A stretch of 64,000 nt of DNA from Paenibacillus amylolyticus (GTDB lineage: Bacteria > Bacillota > Bacilli > Paenibacillales > Paenibacillaceae): the NCBI RefSeq assembly GCF_001570725.1, contig NZ_BCNV01000011.1, positions 62,001 through 126,000 on the forward strand, given 5' to 3'. The notes under the pieces are model-generated. The model saw only the letters and a program-made list of their open reading frames with translations. It did no database searches and was not told where the DNA came from. Position numbers and translations under genes: made by a program. Position 1 is the stretch's first letter. Each line of letters begins with the position of its first letter. Below are positions 52,513 to 59,977 of the stretch, in pieces.

Positions 52513-52541
52513 ACCTTCCGGTCCTCTTTTTTCATAGAATA
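52513..52541 (+). promoter_or_regulatory. Sigma-K-like promoter of the GT4 gene at 52588
   Basis: CATAGAATA at 52533-52541 with AC 18 bases upstream, close to AC-N17-CATANNNTA; 46 bases before the ATG. Confidence 0.5.
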
Positions 52542-52587
52542 AAAGGATAGAAGCTCGGCCGGTGCAGGCCGTGACAAGGAGGTAGCT

Positions 52588-53826
52588 ATGAGAGTTCTGC
52601 TCGTTACGTATTGGGAGCTTACACATATGGGTGGGATCTGGACATATGTTAAACAATTGGCCGACAGGCTGATGGCGCTTGGTGTAGAGGTTGATATCAT
52701 GGGCACGAATGGTGCCAATAACGAAATATATATTCGTAATCTGAATCGTGCTTTCTCCAAGGATAAAGTGTGGCCCATGCTGCAAGCCAAGCTCAACCCA
52801 ACCGATCTGCCACAATTCACAGCCGACTCTCTTCTGGCTTATTATGAATTGAACAGATATGCCTTTGAGATGGCTGCCGCTTATCTGGGAGTGGACCATT
52901 ATGACGTCATCCATGCGCAAGATCCGGTAGCCGCCGTAGCGATAAAACGCATTTTGAACCGTAATGTTCCACTCGTTACCAGCTATCATGGAGCTCTTGC
53001 ACGCGAAGCATTCTACGATGCTCAAAATTCCAACCCGCAGCTTACCCTATCATCCTATTTACAATCGAAACGCGGACGTTATTTTCTATCATTGGAAGAA
53101 CGAAGTGCTGCACAGTCTGAGCTCATTCTGGTGTCCAGTCACTGGATCAAGAGCACGCTTACAGAGCTTGCGGTTCCCGAATCAAAGTTTAGGATAATCC
53201 CCTACGCTGTGGACCTGTCAGCCTACCGTTCATTAGCAGCTACGAAGTTCCGCCAGCGACCACCCGCAGGCAAAAAAGTCATTGCCTTTACCGGAAGGCT
53301 TGAATATATCAAGGGCGTTCATGTGTTAATCAAGGCTTTAGCCAGCCTGAAAAGTAAACGGTCCGATTGGGTCTGCTGGATCGCAGGAGAAGGCAACCTG
53401 AGCGAGGAATTGCGGGCACAGGTCACGGCGGCTGGCATTGGAGCCGATGTTGTGTTCTGGGGCAAGCTGGACAACATTCCTTCCTTCCTGCGCCATGCCG
53501 ACATTTATGTCCAGCCCAGCCTGCAAGATACCCAGCCGTTCTCCGTTACGGAAGCGCAACTGGCGGGTGTACCCGTTATTGTCAGTGGTACGGCCGGCAT
53601 GCCTGAAATGGTTGACCCTGGACGCACGGGGTGGGTCGTGCCTCCGCAGGATGTCGATTCGCTCCGCGAATTGTTGCATGCACTTCTGGAGGATGACGTT
53701 ACCCGTAAAAAAGTGGGTGCTGCGGCCAAAGCCTGGGCTGAAGAAAACCGCTCACTGGAAGAGATGGGACTTCGTACATTACAAGTCTATCAAGAAGCCA
53801 TTTACAGAGGAGGACTCACGATATGA
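52588..53826 (+). CDS. Glycosyltransferase family 4
   Basis: GT-B glycosyltransferase of 412 residues. N-terminus MRVLLVTYWELTHMGGIWTYVKQLADRL is typical of the nucleotide-independent acceptor half; donor half shows VIAFTGRLEYIKGVHVLIKAL and the E-x7-E block QPSLQDTQPFSVTEAQLAGVPVI. AGGAGG lies five bases before the ATG. A sigma-K-like promoter precedes it. The stop overlaps the start of a 56-codon gene, so both are made together. Confidence 0.9.
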   Translation: MRVLLVTYWELTHMGGIWTYVKQLADRLMALGVEVDIMGTNGANNEIYIRNLNRAFSKDKVWPMLQAKLNPTDLPQFTADSLLAYYELNRYAFEMAAAYLGVDHYDVIHAQDPVAAVAIKRILNRNVPLVTSYHGALAREAFYDAQNSNPQLTLSSYLQSKRGRYFLSLEERSAAQSELILVSSHWIKSTLTELAVPESKFRIIPYAVDLSAYRSLAATKFRQRPPAGKKVIAFTGRLEYIKGVHVLIKALASLKSKRSDWVCWIAGEGNLSEELRAQVTAAGIGADVVFWGKLDNIPSFLRHADIYVQPSLQDTQPFSVTEAQLAGVPVIVSGTAGMPEMVDPGRTGWVVPPQDVDSLRELLHALLEDDVTRKKVGAAAKAWAEENRSLEEMGLRTLQVYQEAIYRGGLTI

Positions 53827-53993
53827 CGTTACTTGTACCTAGTGATTTGTACAATCGCTGGTTCTCGACTCCGGTTTCCACACCTCACATCGACGTGGAT
53901 TACGCTGCAATGAATGAATTGATGAAGAAGCTGCCTAAAGGATATGTATTTCCCGATCCGGCATCGATGGCGATCATGAATTCAAAGGACTGA
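53823..53993 (+). CDS. Small protein, 56 residues, coupled to the GT4 gene
   Basis: Not recognised, and easily missed because of its size. The ATG overlaps the stop of the GT4 gene (ATGA), with GGAGG ten bases upstream inside that gene. The product is soluble and mixed (MTLLVPSDLYNRWFSTPVS at the N-terminus, then NELMKKLPKGYVFPDPASM), without a hydrophobic helix. A strong terminator follows 43 bases later. The tight coupling suggests it is a substrate, partner or chaperone of the glycosyltransferase. Confidence 0.6.
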   Translation: MTLLVPSDLYNRWFSTPVSTPHIDVDYAAMNELMKKLPKGYVFPDPASMAIMNSKD

Positions 53994-54036
53994 GGCTTCA
54001 ATACAAGCCATATTCATGTAACATGCTTGAATATGA

Positions 54037-54092
54037 AACACGGGGTGTCCCATTTGTCATACGAATGACAGAGGACACCCCGTGTTCGTTTT
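54037..54092 (+). terminator. Terminator of the GT4-56-residue gene pair
   Basis: Perfect 14-base stem AACACGGGGTGTCC/GGACACCCCGTGTT (54037-54086) enclosing a second small stem GTCAT/ATGAC, followed by CGTTTT. Confidence 0.85.
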
Positions 54093-54100
54093 ACTGTGTT

Positions 54101-54302
54101 CTAACGAATCCAACACACGCTATTTGTTTCCTTTTACACAAGTCTGAAATGTAACGAATCACAGAGACGTTATTTCGTCTAATGTGGTCGATTTTCAGAT
54201 TCGGAAGCCATTTTCGGAAGAAATAACGTGATAGAGATTCGTTAGAATTTATTTTTCATGGTAATTGCCCCAATAAGACGTGGCAGATTCGTTAGCGCTT
54301 GA
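54101..54302. repeat. Dispersed repeat family 2, copy 2
   Basis: Starts CTAACGAATC, has a second TAACGAATC at 54152, the inverted GATTCGTTAG at 54236 with ACGTTATTTC/GAAATAACGT inner arms, and ends GATTCGTTAGCGCTT. Matches the order of elements in 37360-37508. Confidence 0.75.
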
Positions 54303-54403
54303 AGCCATGGGAAATCCAGATCTTATTCATCTGTTGCCAACTTGGAATACATATTCAGATTGTTGAACTTTTCGCCTGCCCTTTAGCATGCGTCGGTGAA
54401 ATG

Positions 54404-54457
54404 AAAAAAAGAGAGCATCCCATCTATAGCAAATTAATGCTGTAGACTGTACTCTCT
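54404..54457 (-). terminator. Terminator of the surface-glycan operon
   Basis: Minus-strand stem AGAGAGT...TCTACAGCA / TGCTATAGA...CTCTCT followed by seven T. Confidence 0.8.
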
Positions 54458-54502
54458 TAATATTTAACACCTTTTTCATTCAGCCCTCTTCGCCAAATCG
54501 AT

Positions 54503-55219
54503 CTATTTCCAGTACCCACCAACATGTAGCAGATTGAGCAGCGTAGGTCGATGCTTATCCTGAACCCGTTCCATCTCGGCAACCAGTGCCTTGAAGTGAC
54601 GTTTGGTTCCCATGGACTCATGCAATCGGTAGCACATCAGAGGTTCATTGTAATAGAACAGCTCATACATCGGAAACAGTCTCATCCACATCTCATAGTC
54701 ATGGGTATAGCGAAAATCAGTGTCGAACAAGCCGAACCGCTCAAACGCCTCCATCTCTAGCATGACGGTACAGCCGTTGATCGGACAACCTTCGAGCAGT
54801 ACCTGCAACATCTCCAGACGACTACCCACTTCCGGCTGCACCGTATCCAGCCATTCACTCTTCTCATTCACATAATGGTAGGCACCATGACAGAATGAGG
54901 CCTTGACCTCGCGCATAAATTTTAGTTGTTTCTCCACCCGGTCCAGCAGCATTACATCATCTGAACTGAGCCAGACAAAATAATCCCCTGTCGCATGTTT
55001 GATGCCCTCATTCAATGCTGTCGCAGTTCCACCGTTTTCTTTGCGAATATAGTGGATAGAATCCATGAATGGATGTAGCCGCTCCACGTGCTCGGTTGAC
55101 CCATCATCCACCACGATCACTTCAATATGCGGATACGTCTGGTGAATGGCGCTGTGAACAGCCTGCTCGATATAAGCACAATTGTAAAAAGGAATGACGA
55201 TTGATACTCTCGGCTTCAT
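54503..55219 (-). CDS. Glycosyltransferase family 2 (first of a paralogous pair)
   Basis: Inverting GT-A glycosyltransferase, 238 residues, cytoplasmic, acting on a nucleotide sugar. Motifs: VSIVIPFYNCAYIEQAVHSA at the N-terminus, VVDDGSTE (nucleotide binding), GGTATALNEGI, and the metal-binding WLSSDDVML. Late residues HDYEMWMRL and YRLHES are common in GT2 enzymes. AAGGGGAAG precedes the ATG. Clearly a paralogue of the next gene upstream (same length, same order of motifs); a 213-base gap lies between them. Last gene of the glycan operon. Confidence 0.9.
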   Translation of the reverse strand: MKPRVSIVIPFYNCAYIEQAVHSAIHQTYPHIEVIVVDDGSTEHVERLHPFMDSIHYIRKENGGTATALNEGIKHATGDYFVWLSSDDVMLLDRVEKQLKFMREVKASFCHGAYHYVNEKSEWLDTVQPEVGSRLEMLQVLLEGCPINGCTVMLEMEAFERFGLFDTDFRYTHDYEMWMRLFPMYELFYYNEPLMCYRLHESMGTKRHFKALVAEMERVQDKHRPTLLNLLHVGGYWK

Positions 55220-55374
55220 TCGGGCTTCCCCTTCCTCCGCTTGTCTCTGTGTAGCGATTGCTTTCTTCTATTATATGAAGATCAATACGATCGGTATCGG
55301 GCAGCTGCGGTGCTGCGGAAGCACATTTCAATCATTAATCGACTTTCCCACCTTCACTATTCTTGGCAAAATGG

Positions 55375-55416
55375 CTACGCAAAGAGGGCGTTAATCAGCC
55401 ACCTTGTGACCTTCAT
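55375..55416 (-). other. 13-codon ORF with strong ribosome site between the GT2 genes
   Basis: AAGGAGG lies six bases before an ATG that opens only 13 codons (MKVTRWLINALFA). It could be the start of a decayed gene or a leader peptide; the following ~150 bases have no continuous frame that fits. Confidence 0.25.
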
Positions 55417-55432
55417 AACCGCCCTCCTTACG

Positions 55433-56149
55433 CTACCCGCCAAGCGCCGCTATACGCTGCAATAACGGTTCGCGATATCTGGACCATACCATGGATGCCT
55501 CTCTGCCGATGACATCCGCATGACGAACCGATCCCATTCCTCCATGCCAACGATATGCGGTATGTGGCTCGTTCAGATATGGAAAACGATGACCGTTCAG
55601 AAGAATACGCAGCCAGAGATCCAAATCATGCGTATAAGGCAACAGCTCATCAAACAACCCCACCCCACTGAACAGATCCTTGCGAATCATGACGGTACAG
55701 CCATTCACCGGATTGCCATTAACGAACAATCGCAACCAATCCAGATCAGCCATCGGTGCAGGTCCTGCGTTCAGCTTGGTCGCGGCAGAATGTTCATTAA
55801 TATAATGAAAGTTTGTATGCGAGACAAGCACATTCTCACGCTGCATAAACTCCAGCTGATAACGAATTTTATCCGGATACAGATAATCATCCGAACTGAG
55901 CCAGGCTACATAATCACCAGAGGCATGGCGGATGCCATGATTAAGTGCCGACGCCGTCCCGCCATTGCTTTTACCAAGCACATTAATATAAGGAAGATAG
56001 GGTTGAAGCAACTCTGCATGCCGGGTTGAACCGTCATTCACAACAACGATCTCCACATCGGGATACGTCTGGTTCAGCGCACTCTGAATTGCCTGTGGCA
56101 CGTAAGGGCAGTTATAGAAAGGAATGACAATGGACACTCTTGGACTCAA
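55433..56149 (-). CDS. Glycosyltransferase family 2 (second of a paralogous pair)
   Basis: GT-A glycosyltransferase, 238 residues, same architecture as its neighbour: VSIVIPFYNCPYVPQAIQSA, VVNDGSTRHAE, GGTASALNHGI, WLSSDDYLY, then HDLDLWLRIL and YRWHGGMGS. TTG start overlapping the upstream SDR stop (TTGA), with GGGAGG eight bases before. The two paralogues keep the catalytic Asp residues, so both should be active and may add consecutive sugars. Confidence 0.9.
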   Translation of the reverse strand: MSPRVSIVIPFYNCPYVPQAIQSALNQTYPDVEIVVVNDGSTRHAELLQPYLPYINVLGKSNGGTASALNHGIRHASGDYVAWLSSDDYLYPDKIRYQLEFMQRENVLVSHTNFHYINEHSAATKLNAGPAPMADLDWLRLFVNGNPVNGCTVMIRKDLFSGVGLFDELLPYTHDLDLWLRILLNGHRFPYLNEPHTAYRWHGGMGSVRHADVIGREASMVWSRYREPLLQRIAALGG

Positions 56150-57087
56150 TTTGTCGTCCTCCCTTGCTGGGCACGAACATCACTCAGAATATCCTGTAGC
56201 GATGTGGCAAATGGAATCATCGGCTGCCAGCCAAGCTTGCGCAGCATGGATAATTCCTCCTGTTTACCCGCTCCATCCGGACCGGAAGATGCGCCATCCC
56301 AGCGAACAGGCACTTCTGCTTCTGTCATGGACAACAGCAGATCTGCAATTTCACCTAGACTACGCTCGACTCCGGACACCACTGGATATACCGTACCGCT
56401 AGCCCCCTCTACCAGGAGGGTCGCATATGCTCTGACCGCATCTCGCACATCCAGAAAGTCACGGGTACTATCCCGTCCAGACAGACGGAATGCCTCGGTT
56501 TTGCCCGCCTGCTCACACGCAACAACATGGCGCGCAAGCAGTGAACAGATACCTGTCGAAGGACCGGCACCGATCAGATTGCCCGGCTCCGCCAGCATGA
56601 TCTGCTGTCCGAAGAGCGACATCCAAGACAAAGACACCATCTCTTCCAGTGCTTTGCTAAGACTGTACGGGTGCGGAGGCTGGGGAATCCGGCCGGGTTC
56701 CGGCGTATATTTTAACCTTGATCCCACAATAACGGTTCGTGCTGCCGGACAACTGCGAAGCGCATCCAGTAAATACAGCACAGCCATTACATTGGTCTCC
56801 AGGACCAGTAGCGGATCTGCCCACGAATCGGGCACGGAATTTTTGCCGGCGAGATGCAGTACATAGTCTGGCTGCACCTCGTCGATCAGGTGACGTACTT
56901 GCTGTTTATCATTTAGATCACAGACATGGACTTCGGCGCCTTTACCGAAGGAATACACATCCGGTCTCCGGACTACCGCTGCAACCACTGCACCTGCTTC
57001 CCGAAAAAAAGATACCGCATGTCGCCCGGTAAATCCCGAGGCGCCTGTGATCAGTACTTTCTTGCCTGTCAGCTCTGCTCCATCCAT
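56146..57087 (-). CDS. NAD(P)-dependent nucleotide-sugar epimerase/dehydratase (extended SDR)
   Basis: A 313-residue extended short-chain dehydrogenase acting on a nucleotide sugar. Rossmann motif VLITGASGFTGRHAVSFF, the substrate-side LHLAGKNSVPDSW, and the catalytic pair in YSLSK. The overall pattern (SVPDSWADPLLVLETNV, STRDFLDVRDAVRAY) resembles GDP-mannose 4,6-dehydratase/GDP-6-deoxy-lyxo-hexulose reductase (Rmd) relatives; the exact reaction is uncertain. It overlaps the RmlD-like gene by 19 bases, with AAGGAG eight bases before its ATG. Confidence 0.82.
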   Translation of the reverse strand: MDGAELTGKKVLITGASGFTGRHAVSFFREAGAVVAAVVRRPDVYSFGKGAEVHVCDLNDKQQVRHLIDEVQPDYVLHLAGKNSVPDSWADPLLVLETNVMAVLYLLDALRSCPAARTVIVGSRLKYTPEPGRIPQPPHPYSLSKALEEMVSLSWMSLFGQQIMLAEPGNLIGAGPSTGICSLLARHVVACEQAGKTEAFRLSGRDSTRDFLDVRDAVRAYATLLVEGASGTVYPVVSGVERSLGEIADLLLSMTEAEVPVRWDGASSGPDGAGKQEELSMLRKLGWQPMIPFATSLQDILSDVRAQQGRTTN

Positions 57088-57896
57088 AATGCCAACTCCT
57101 TCAGCATTGTAGAATAATCCGGCAGGTCTGTCTTCACATCCTCGCGAGTAGATACCAGCGTACGGTCCTGCACCATGCTGTCATCACGCACAATCGTCAC
57201 ATCCTGCTTATCCCAAGTCTGCTTGAACAGCACAAGCAGGTCATGCTTGCTGACCGGAGCCGGATGAGCCAGATGGATGAGACCACTAACGGATGAAGCC
57301 AGGTAATGGTCTACCCATTTGGCCAGCTCAAGCGTGGTCACCCCGTTCCAGAACACGCGGGTATACCCGCCGACTTCACCTGTGCTGGACATAAACCATT
57401 GCATCAGACCAATGCCACCCTGCCGAATCTCAGGTCCAATGATCGACGTACGAATCGTCAGATGGCCTTCATCCTGAACTTCACCAAGTGCTTTGGTGAT
57501 GGCGTAAGCAGAAGTCCCATCCGTGACATCATCTTCCCGGTATGCTCCCCTGTCCCCGCTGAACACACAATCTGTGCTGATATGAATCAGGCGTGCACCA
57601 ATCTCATCCGCAACCCGCCGCAGACGATGCGGCAGGAAACCATTAATATGATATGCGGTGATTTTGTCCTCATCTGCGAAGCTGTTCAACACACCTACAG
57701 CATTAATAATCACATCCGGGTGCACCGCTTCTACCAGTCGATCGACCATGAAGCTGTCGTTCACATCCAGGAGCAGACCATTCGGGTCCGTGACATCCCG
57801 AGTTGTGTAGAAGACGCTGTGTACACCTTGACGGCGGAAATAGTCGACCAGAATATGGCCGGCCATTCCGTTCCCACCAAGTATCAGCAGTTTCAT
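57069..57896 (-). CDS. RmlD-like NDP-sugar reductase (WbvR type)
   Basis: A 275-residue SDR of the dTDP-4-dehydrorhamnose reductase family: LLILGGNGMAGHILVDYF, PDVIINAVGVLNSF, RLIHISTDCVFSGDRGAYREDD, then SAYAITKALGE with the catalytic Tyr-x3-Lys. It lacks the C-terminal cupin of CapF-type enzymes. Flanked by a CapE-like dehydratase/epimerase and a WecB-like 2-epimerase, it most simply reduces the UDP-4-keto-6-deoxy-L-hexosamine to UDP-L-RhaNAc, as described for WbvR of Vibrio. Its ATG overlaps the upstream stop (ATGA). Confidence 0.82.
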   Translation of the reverse strand: MKLLILGGNGMAGHILVDYFRRQGVHSVFYTTRDVTDPNGLLLDVNDSFMVDRLVEAVHPDVIINAVGVLNSFADEDKITAYHINGFLPHRLRRVADEIGARLIHISTDCVFSGDRGAYREDDVTDGTSAYAITKALGEVQDEGHLTIRTSIIGPEIRQGGIGLMQWFMSSTGEVGGYTRVFWNGVTTLELAKWVDHYLASSVSGLIHLAHPAPVSKHDLLVLFKQTWDKQDVTIVRDDSMVQDRTLVSTREDVKTDLPDYSTMLKELALWMEQS

Positions 57897-58879
57897 GACA
57901 GAAATCCTCCGCGTTTCAGAATTTCACGAATCTCCTCTTTGGTCATCAGTTGATGTTCGGAACTGAAGCTGTTGAAGGAGACTGGAGGACAATTGTTGTA
58001 ATGTTCACGCAGTCCCGGGATACCGAGGGTCGGGAGAATGACCAGATATTGCTCATCGTAGACCACAGTAGTCATGCTCTCGAATTCACTCATCAGTATT
58101 TCATGAATTTTCTCCCCTGGACGAATACCACGTTCCACAATAGCCACATTCTCCACGCCGGAATCCTCAATCAACACTTCAGCGAGATCCACGATTTTGC
58201 ATGTTGGCATCGTCATGACAAAGATCTCTCCGCCCATACTCTCCACGGAAGCTTTGAACAGCAGCGTGATCGCGTCCTTGAGGGTAAGAAAGAATCGAGT
58301 CATGCTCATGTCCGTGATGGAGACCTGCCCTTTCTGGCGAATCTGATTCTTGAACAGATGCACCACACTGCCGTTTGTTCCCAATACATTCCCGCCCCGC
58401 ACCGTAACAAACTTGGTATCGCTGTGCAACAAGTTGGCATATACGATTAATTTCTCGCCGATGGCCTTTGTCATGCCATAGAAGTTGGACGGGTTGGCAG
58501 CCTTGTCAGTCGAGATATAGATGACTTTCTCCACCTTGTTCTCAATAGCCGCTTCGATCACATTCTGTGTACCAATCACATTGGTTTTGAGTGCTTCGTA
58601 CGGCTGGTCTTCACACACCGGAACATGCTTGAGTGCAGCCAGATGAAACACATAGTCCACATGCTGGCAGGCAGCCGTTAAGGCGTCCTTGTCACGAATA
58701 TCTCCAATCCGGAAATGAAGACGCGGGTCTTCAAAATCACGACTCATGGCCACTTGGCTGGACTCGTTCCGGGAATACACAATAATTTCTTTCGGCTGCT
58801 GGGGCAGCAGTTGAGCCACAAGTTCATAACCCCATGATCCCGTACCGCCAGTCACGAGTATACGCTTATTTTCAAACAT
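57893..58879 (-). CDS. UDP-GlcNAc 4,6-dehydratase/5-epimerase (CapE/WbjB type)
   Basis: A 328-residue SDR that removes water from UDP-GlcNAc and inverts C5, opening L-FucNAc/L-QuiNAc-type pathways. Features: RILVTGGTGSWGYELVAQLL, DIRDKDALTAACQHVDYVFHLAALKHVP, IYISTDKAANPSNFYGMTKAIGEKL (catalytic region, typical of inverting dehydratases) and VRGGNVLGTNGSVV. Start at 58879 follows GGAGG by eight bases and overlaps the 2-epimerase gene by eight bases. A PseB-like function is possible, but no other pseudaminic-acid genes are present. Confidence 0.86.
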   Translation of the reverse strand: MFENKRILVTGGTGSWGYELVAQLLPQQPKEIIVYSRNESSQVAMSRDFEDPRLHFRIGDIRDKDALTAACQHVDYVFHLAALKHVPVCEDQPYEALKTNVIGTQNVIEAAIENKVEKVIYISTDKAANPSNFYGMTKAIGEKLIVYANLLHSDTKFVTVRGGNVLGTNGSVVHLFKNQIRQKGQVSITDMSMTRFFLTLKDAITLLFKASVESMGGEIFVMTMPTCKIVDLAEVLIEDSGVENVAIVERGIRPGEKIHEILMSEFESMTTVVYDEQYLVILPTLGIPGLREHYNNCPPVSFNSFSSEHQLMTKEEIREILKRGGFLS

Positions 58880-59963
58880 GCATTTTCCCTCCAAGCAGAA
58901 ATTTAACCACTTTACTGGATACATCTGTTGCTTTGTAGCCTTGCGGACAGTCCCAATCCGTAGACATCTGCGTCATGACTTTTACACAATCGGCGATGCG
59001 TGCCGCATCCAGACCGGAGACCACATTGCTTCCGCAATCCACCGTTTCCGGCCGCTCTGTCGTTCGACGCATGGTCACGGTCGGCACACCCATAATGCAG
59101 CACTCCTCCTGCACGGTACCGCTATCCGTAAGTGCACAACGTGCATGACGTTCGAGCATCACAAAGTCGAAGAATCCAAACGGCTCGTGAAATTCCACCA
59201 GCGGGTTCATCTCCAGCTGCAGATGCTCGGCAATCCGAATCGCTGTACGCGGATGAATGCTGCAGATCACACGCAACCCGTGTTCCTCTGCAACCTGATT
59301 CAACCCTTTCATAATCTCCAGCAAATGAGGGGCATGATCGACATTCTCGGCACGATGAGCGGTAACCAAAAAATATTGCCCGGACTTCAGCTTCAGCTTT
59401 TTGAGAATTTTGCTGGAGTTTACCTGTGCGTCATAGTGCTGCATCACTTCATAGATTGGATTACCCGTGAGCACGATTCTTCTGCTCGGTACCCCTTCGC
59501 TAACCAGATGTTTCTTGCTCTGTTCCGTGTAAGGCATATTAATGGTGGAGATGGCATCAATAACCCTGCGATTCTTCTCCTCAGGCACATCCAGATCGAA
59601 GCAACGATTGCCTGCTTCCATATGAATAACAGGAACCCCCATGCGCTCAGCCAGCACAGCACACAATGCGCTATTGGTATCACCGAGCAGCAGTAATTTA
59701 TCGGGTTTCTCCTGCAATATCAGATCTTCCATCTGCGTAAACATCGAGGACAACTGCCGTCCCAGGGAGGCCGCTTCATCCTGGAGAACGTAATCCGGTG
59801 CGCGCAGGCCCATTTCCTTGAAAAAGAGACCGCTGAGACTTTCCGTGAAGTTCTGTCCCGTGTGTACCAGAATATGTTTGGACGCGTACTGGTCCAGCTT
59901 GGAAATGATCAGGCTGAGTCGAATGATCTCAGGTCTCGTACCCAGCACCGTCATGATCTTCAT
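58872..59963 (-). CDS. Non-hydrolysing UDP-HexNAc 2-epimerase (WecB family)
   Basis: Inverts C2 of a UDP-N-acetyl-hexosamine. 363 residues. Motifs: TVLGTRPEIIRLSLII, HTGQNFTESLSG, GDTNSALCAVLAERMGVPVIHMEAGNRCFD, TAHRAENVD, and DSGTVQEECCIMGVPTVTMRRTTERPET. Beside a CapE-like dehydratase and an RmlD-like reductase it fits the FnlC/WbvD role that epimerises the deoxy sugar, rather than plain GlcNAc/ManNAc epimerisation. Start at 59963 after GCAGGGA; six more codons reach an ATG that overlaps the GT4 stop. Confidence 0.88.
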   Translation of the reverse strand: MKIMTVLGTRPEIIRLSLIISKLDQYASKHILVHTGQNFTESLSGLFFKEMGLRAPDYVLQDEAASLGRQLSSMFTQMEDLILQEKPDKLLLLGDTNSALCAVLAERMGVPVIHMEAGNRCFDLDVPEEKNRRVIDAISTINMPYTEQSKKHLVSEGVPSRRIVLTGNPIYEVMQHYDAQVNSSKILKKLKLKSGQYFLVTAHRAENVDHAPHLLEIMKGLNQVAEEHGLRVICSIHPRTAIRIAEHLQLEMNPLVEFHEPFGFFDFVMLERHARCALTDSGTVQEECCIMGVPTVTMRRTTERPETVDCGSNVVSGLDAARIADCVKVMTQMSTDWDCPQGYKATDVSSKVVKFLLGGKMHV

Positions 59964-59977
59964 CGTAATCCCTGCCT

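Larger units (their letters stand above)
53994..54502. other. Intergenic region with two terminators and repeat family 2
   Basis: About 510 bases between converging transcripts. Contains the terminator of the GT4/56-residue unit, repeat family 2 copy 2 and the terminator of the minus-strand glycan operon. No gene seen. Confidence 0.75.

Noticed and set aside
52443-52820. Upstream 126 codons of the minus-strand frame ending at 52044
   Set aside because: Lies mostly antisense to the divergent GT4 gene; a strong ribosome site marks the start at 52442.
55122-55331. 69-codon frame overlapping the GT2 start
   Set aside because: Its second half is out of frame with the GT2 gene it overlaps, and no ribosome site precedes it.
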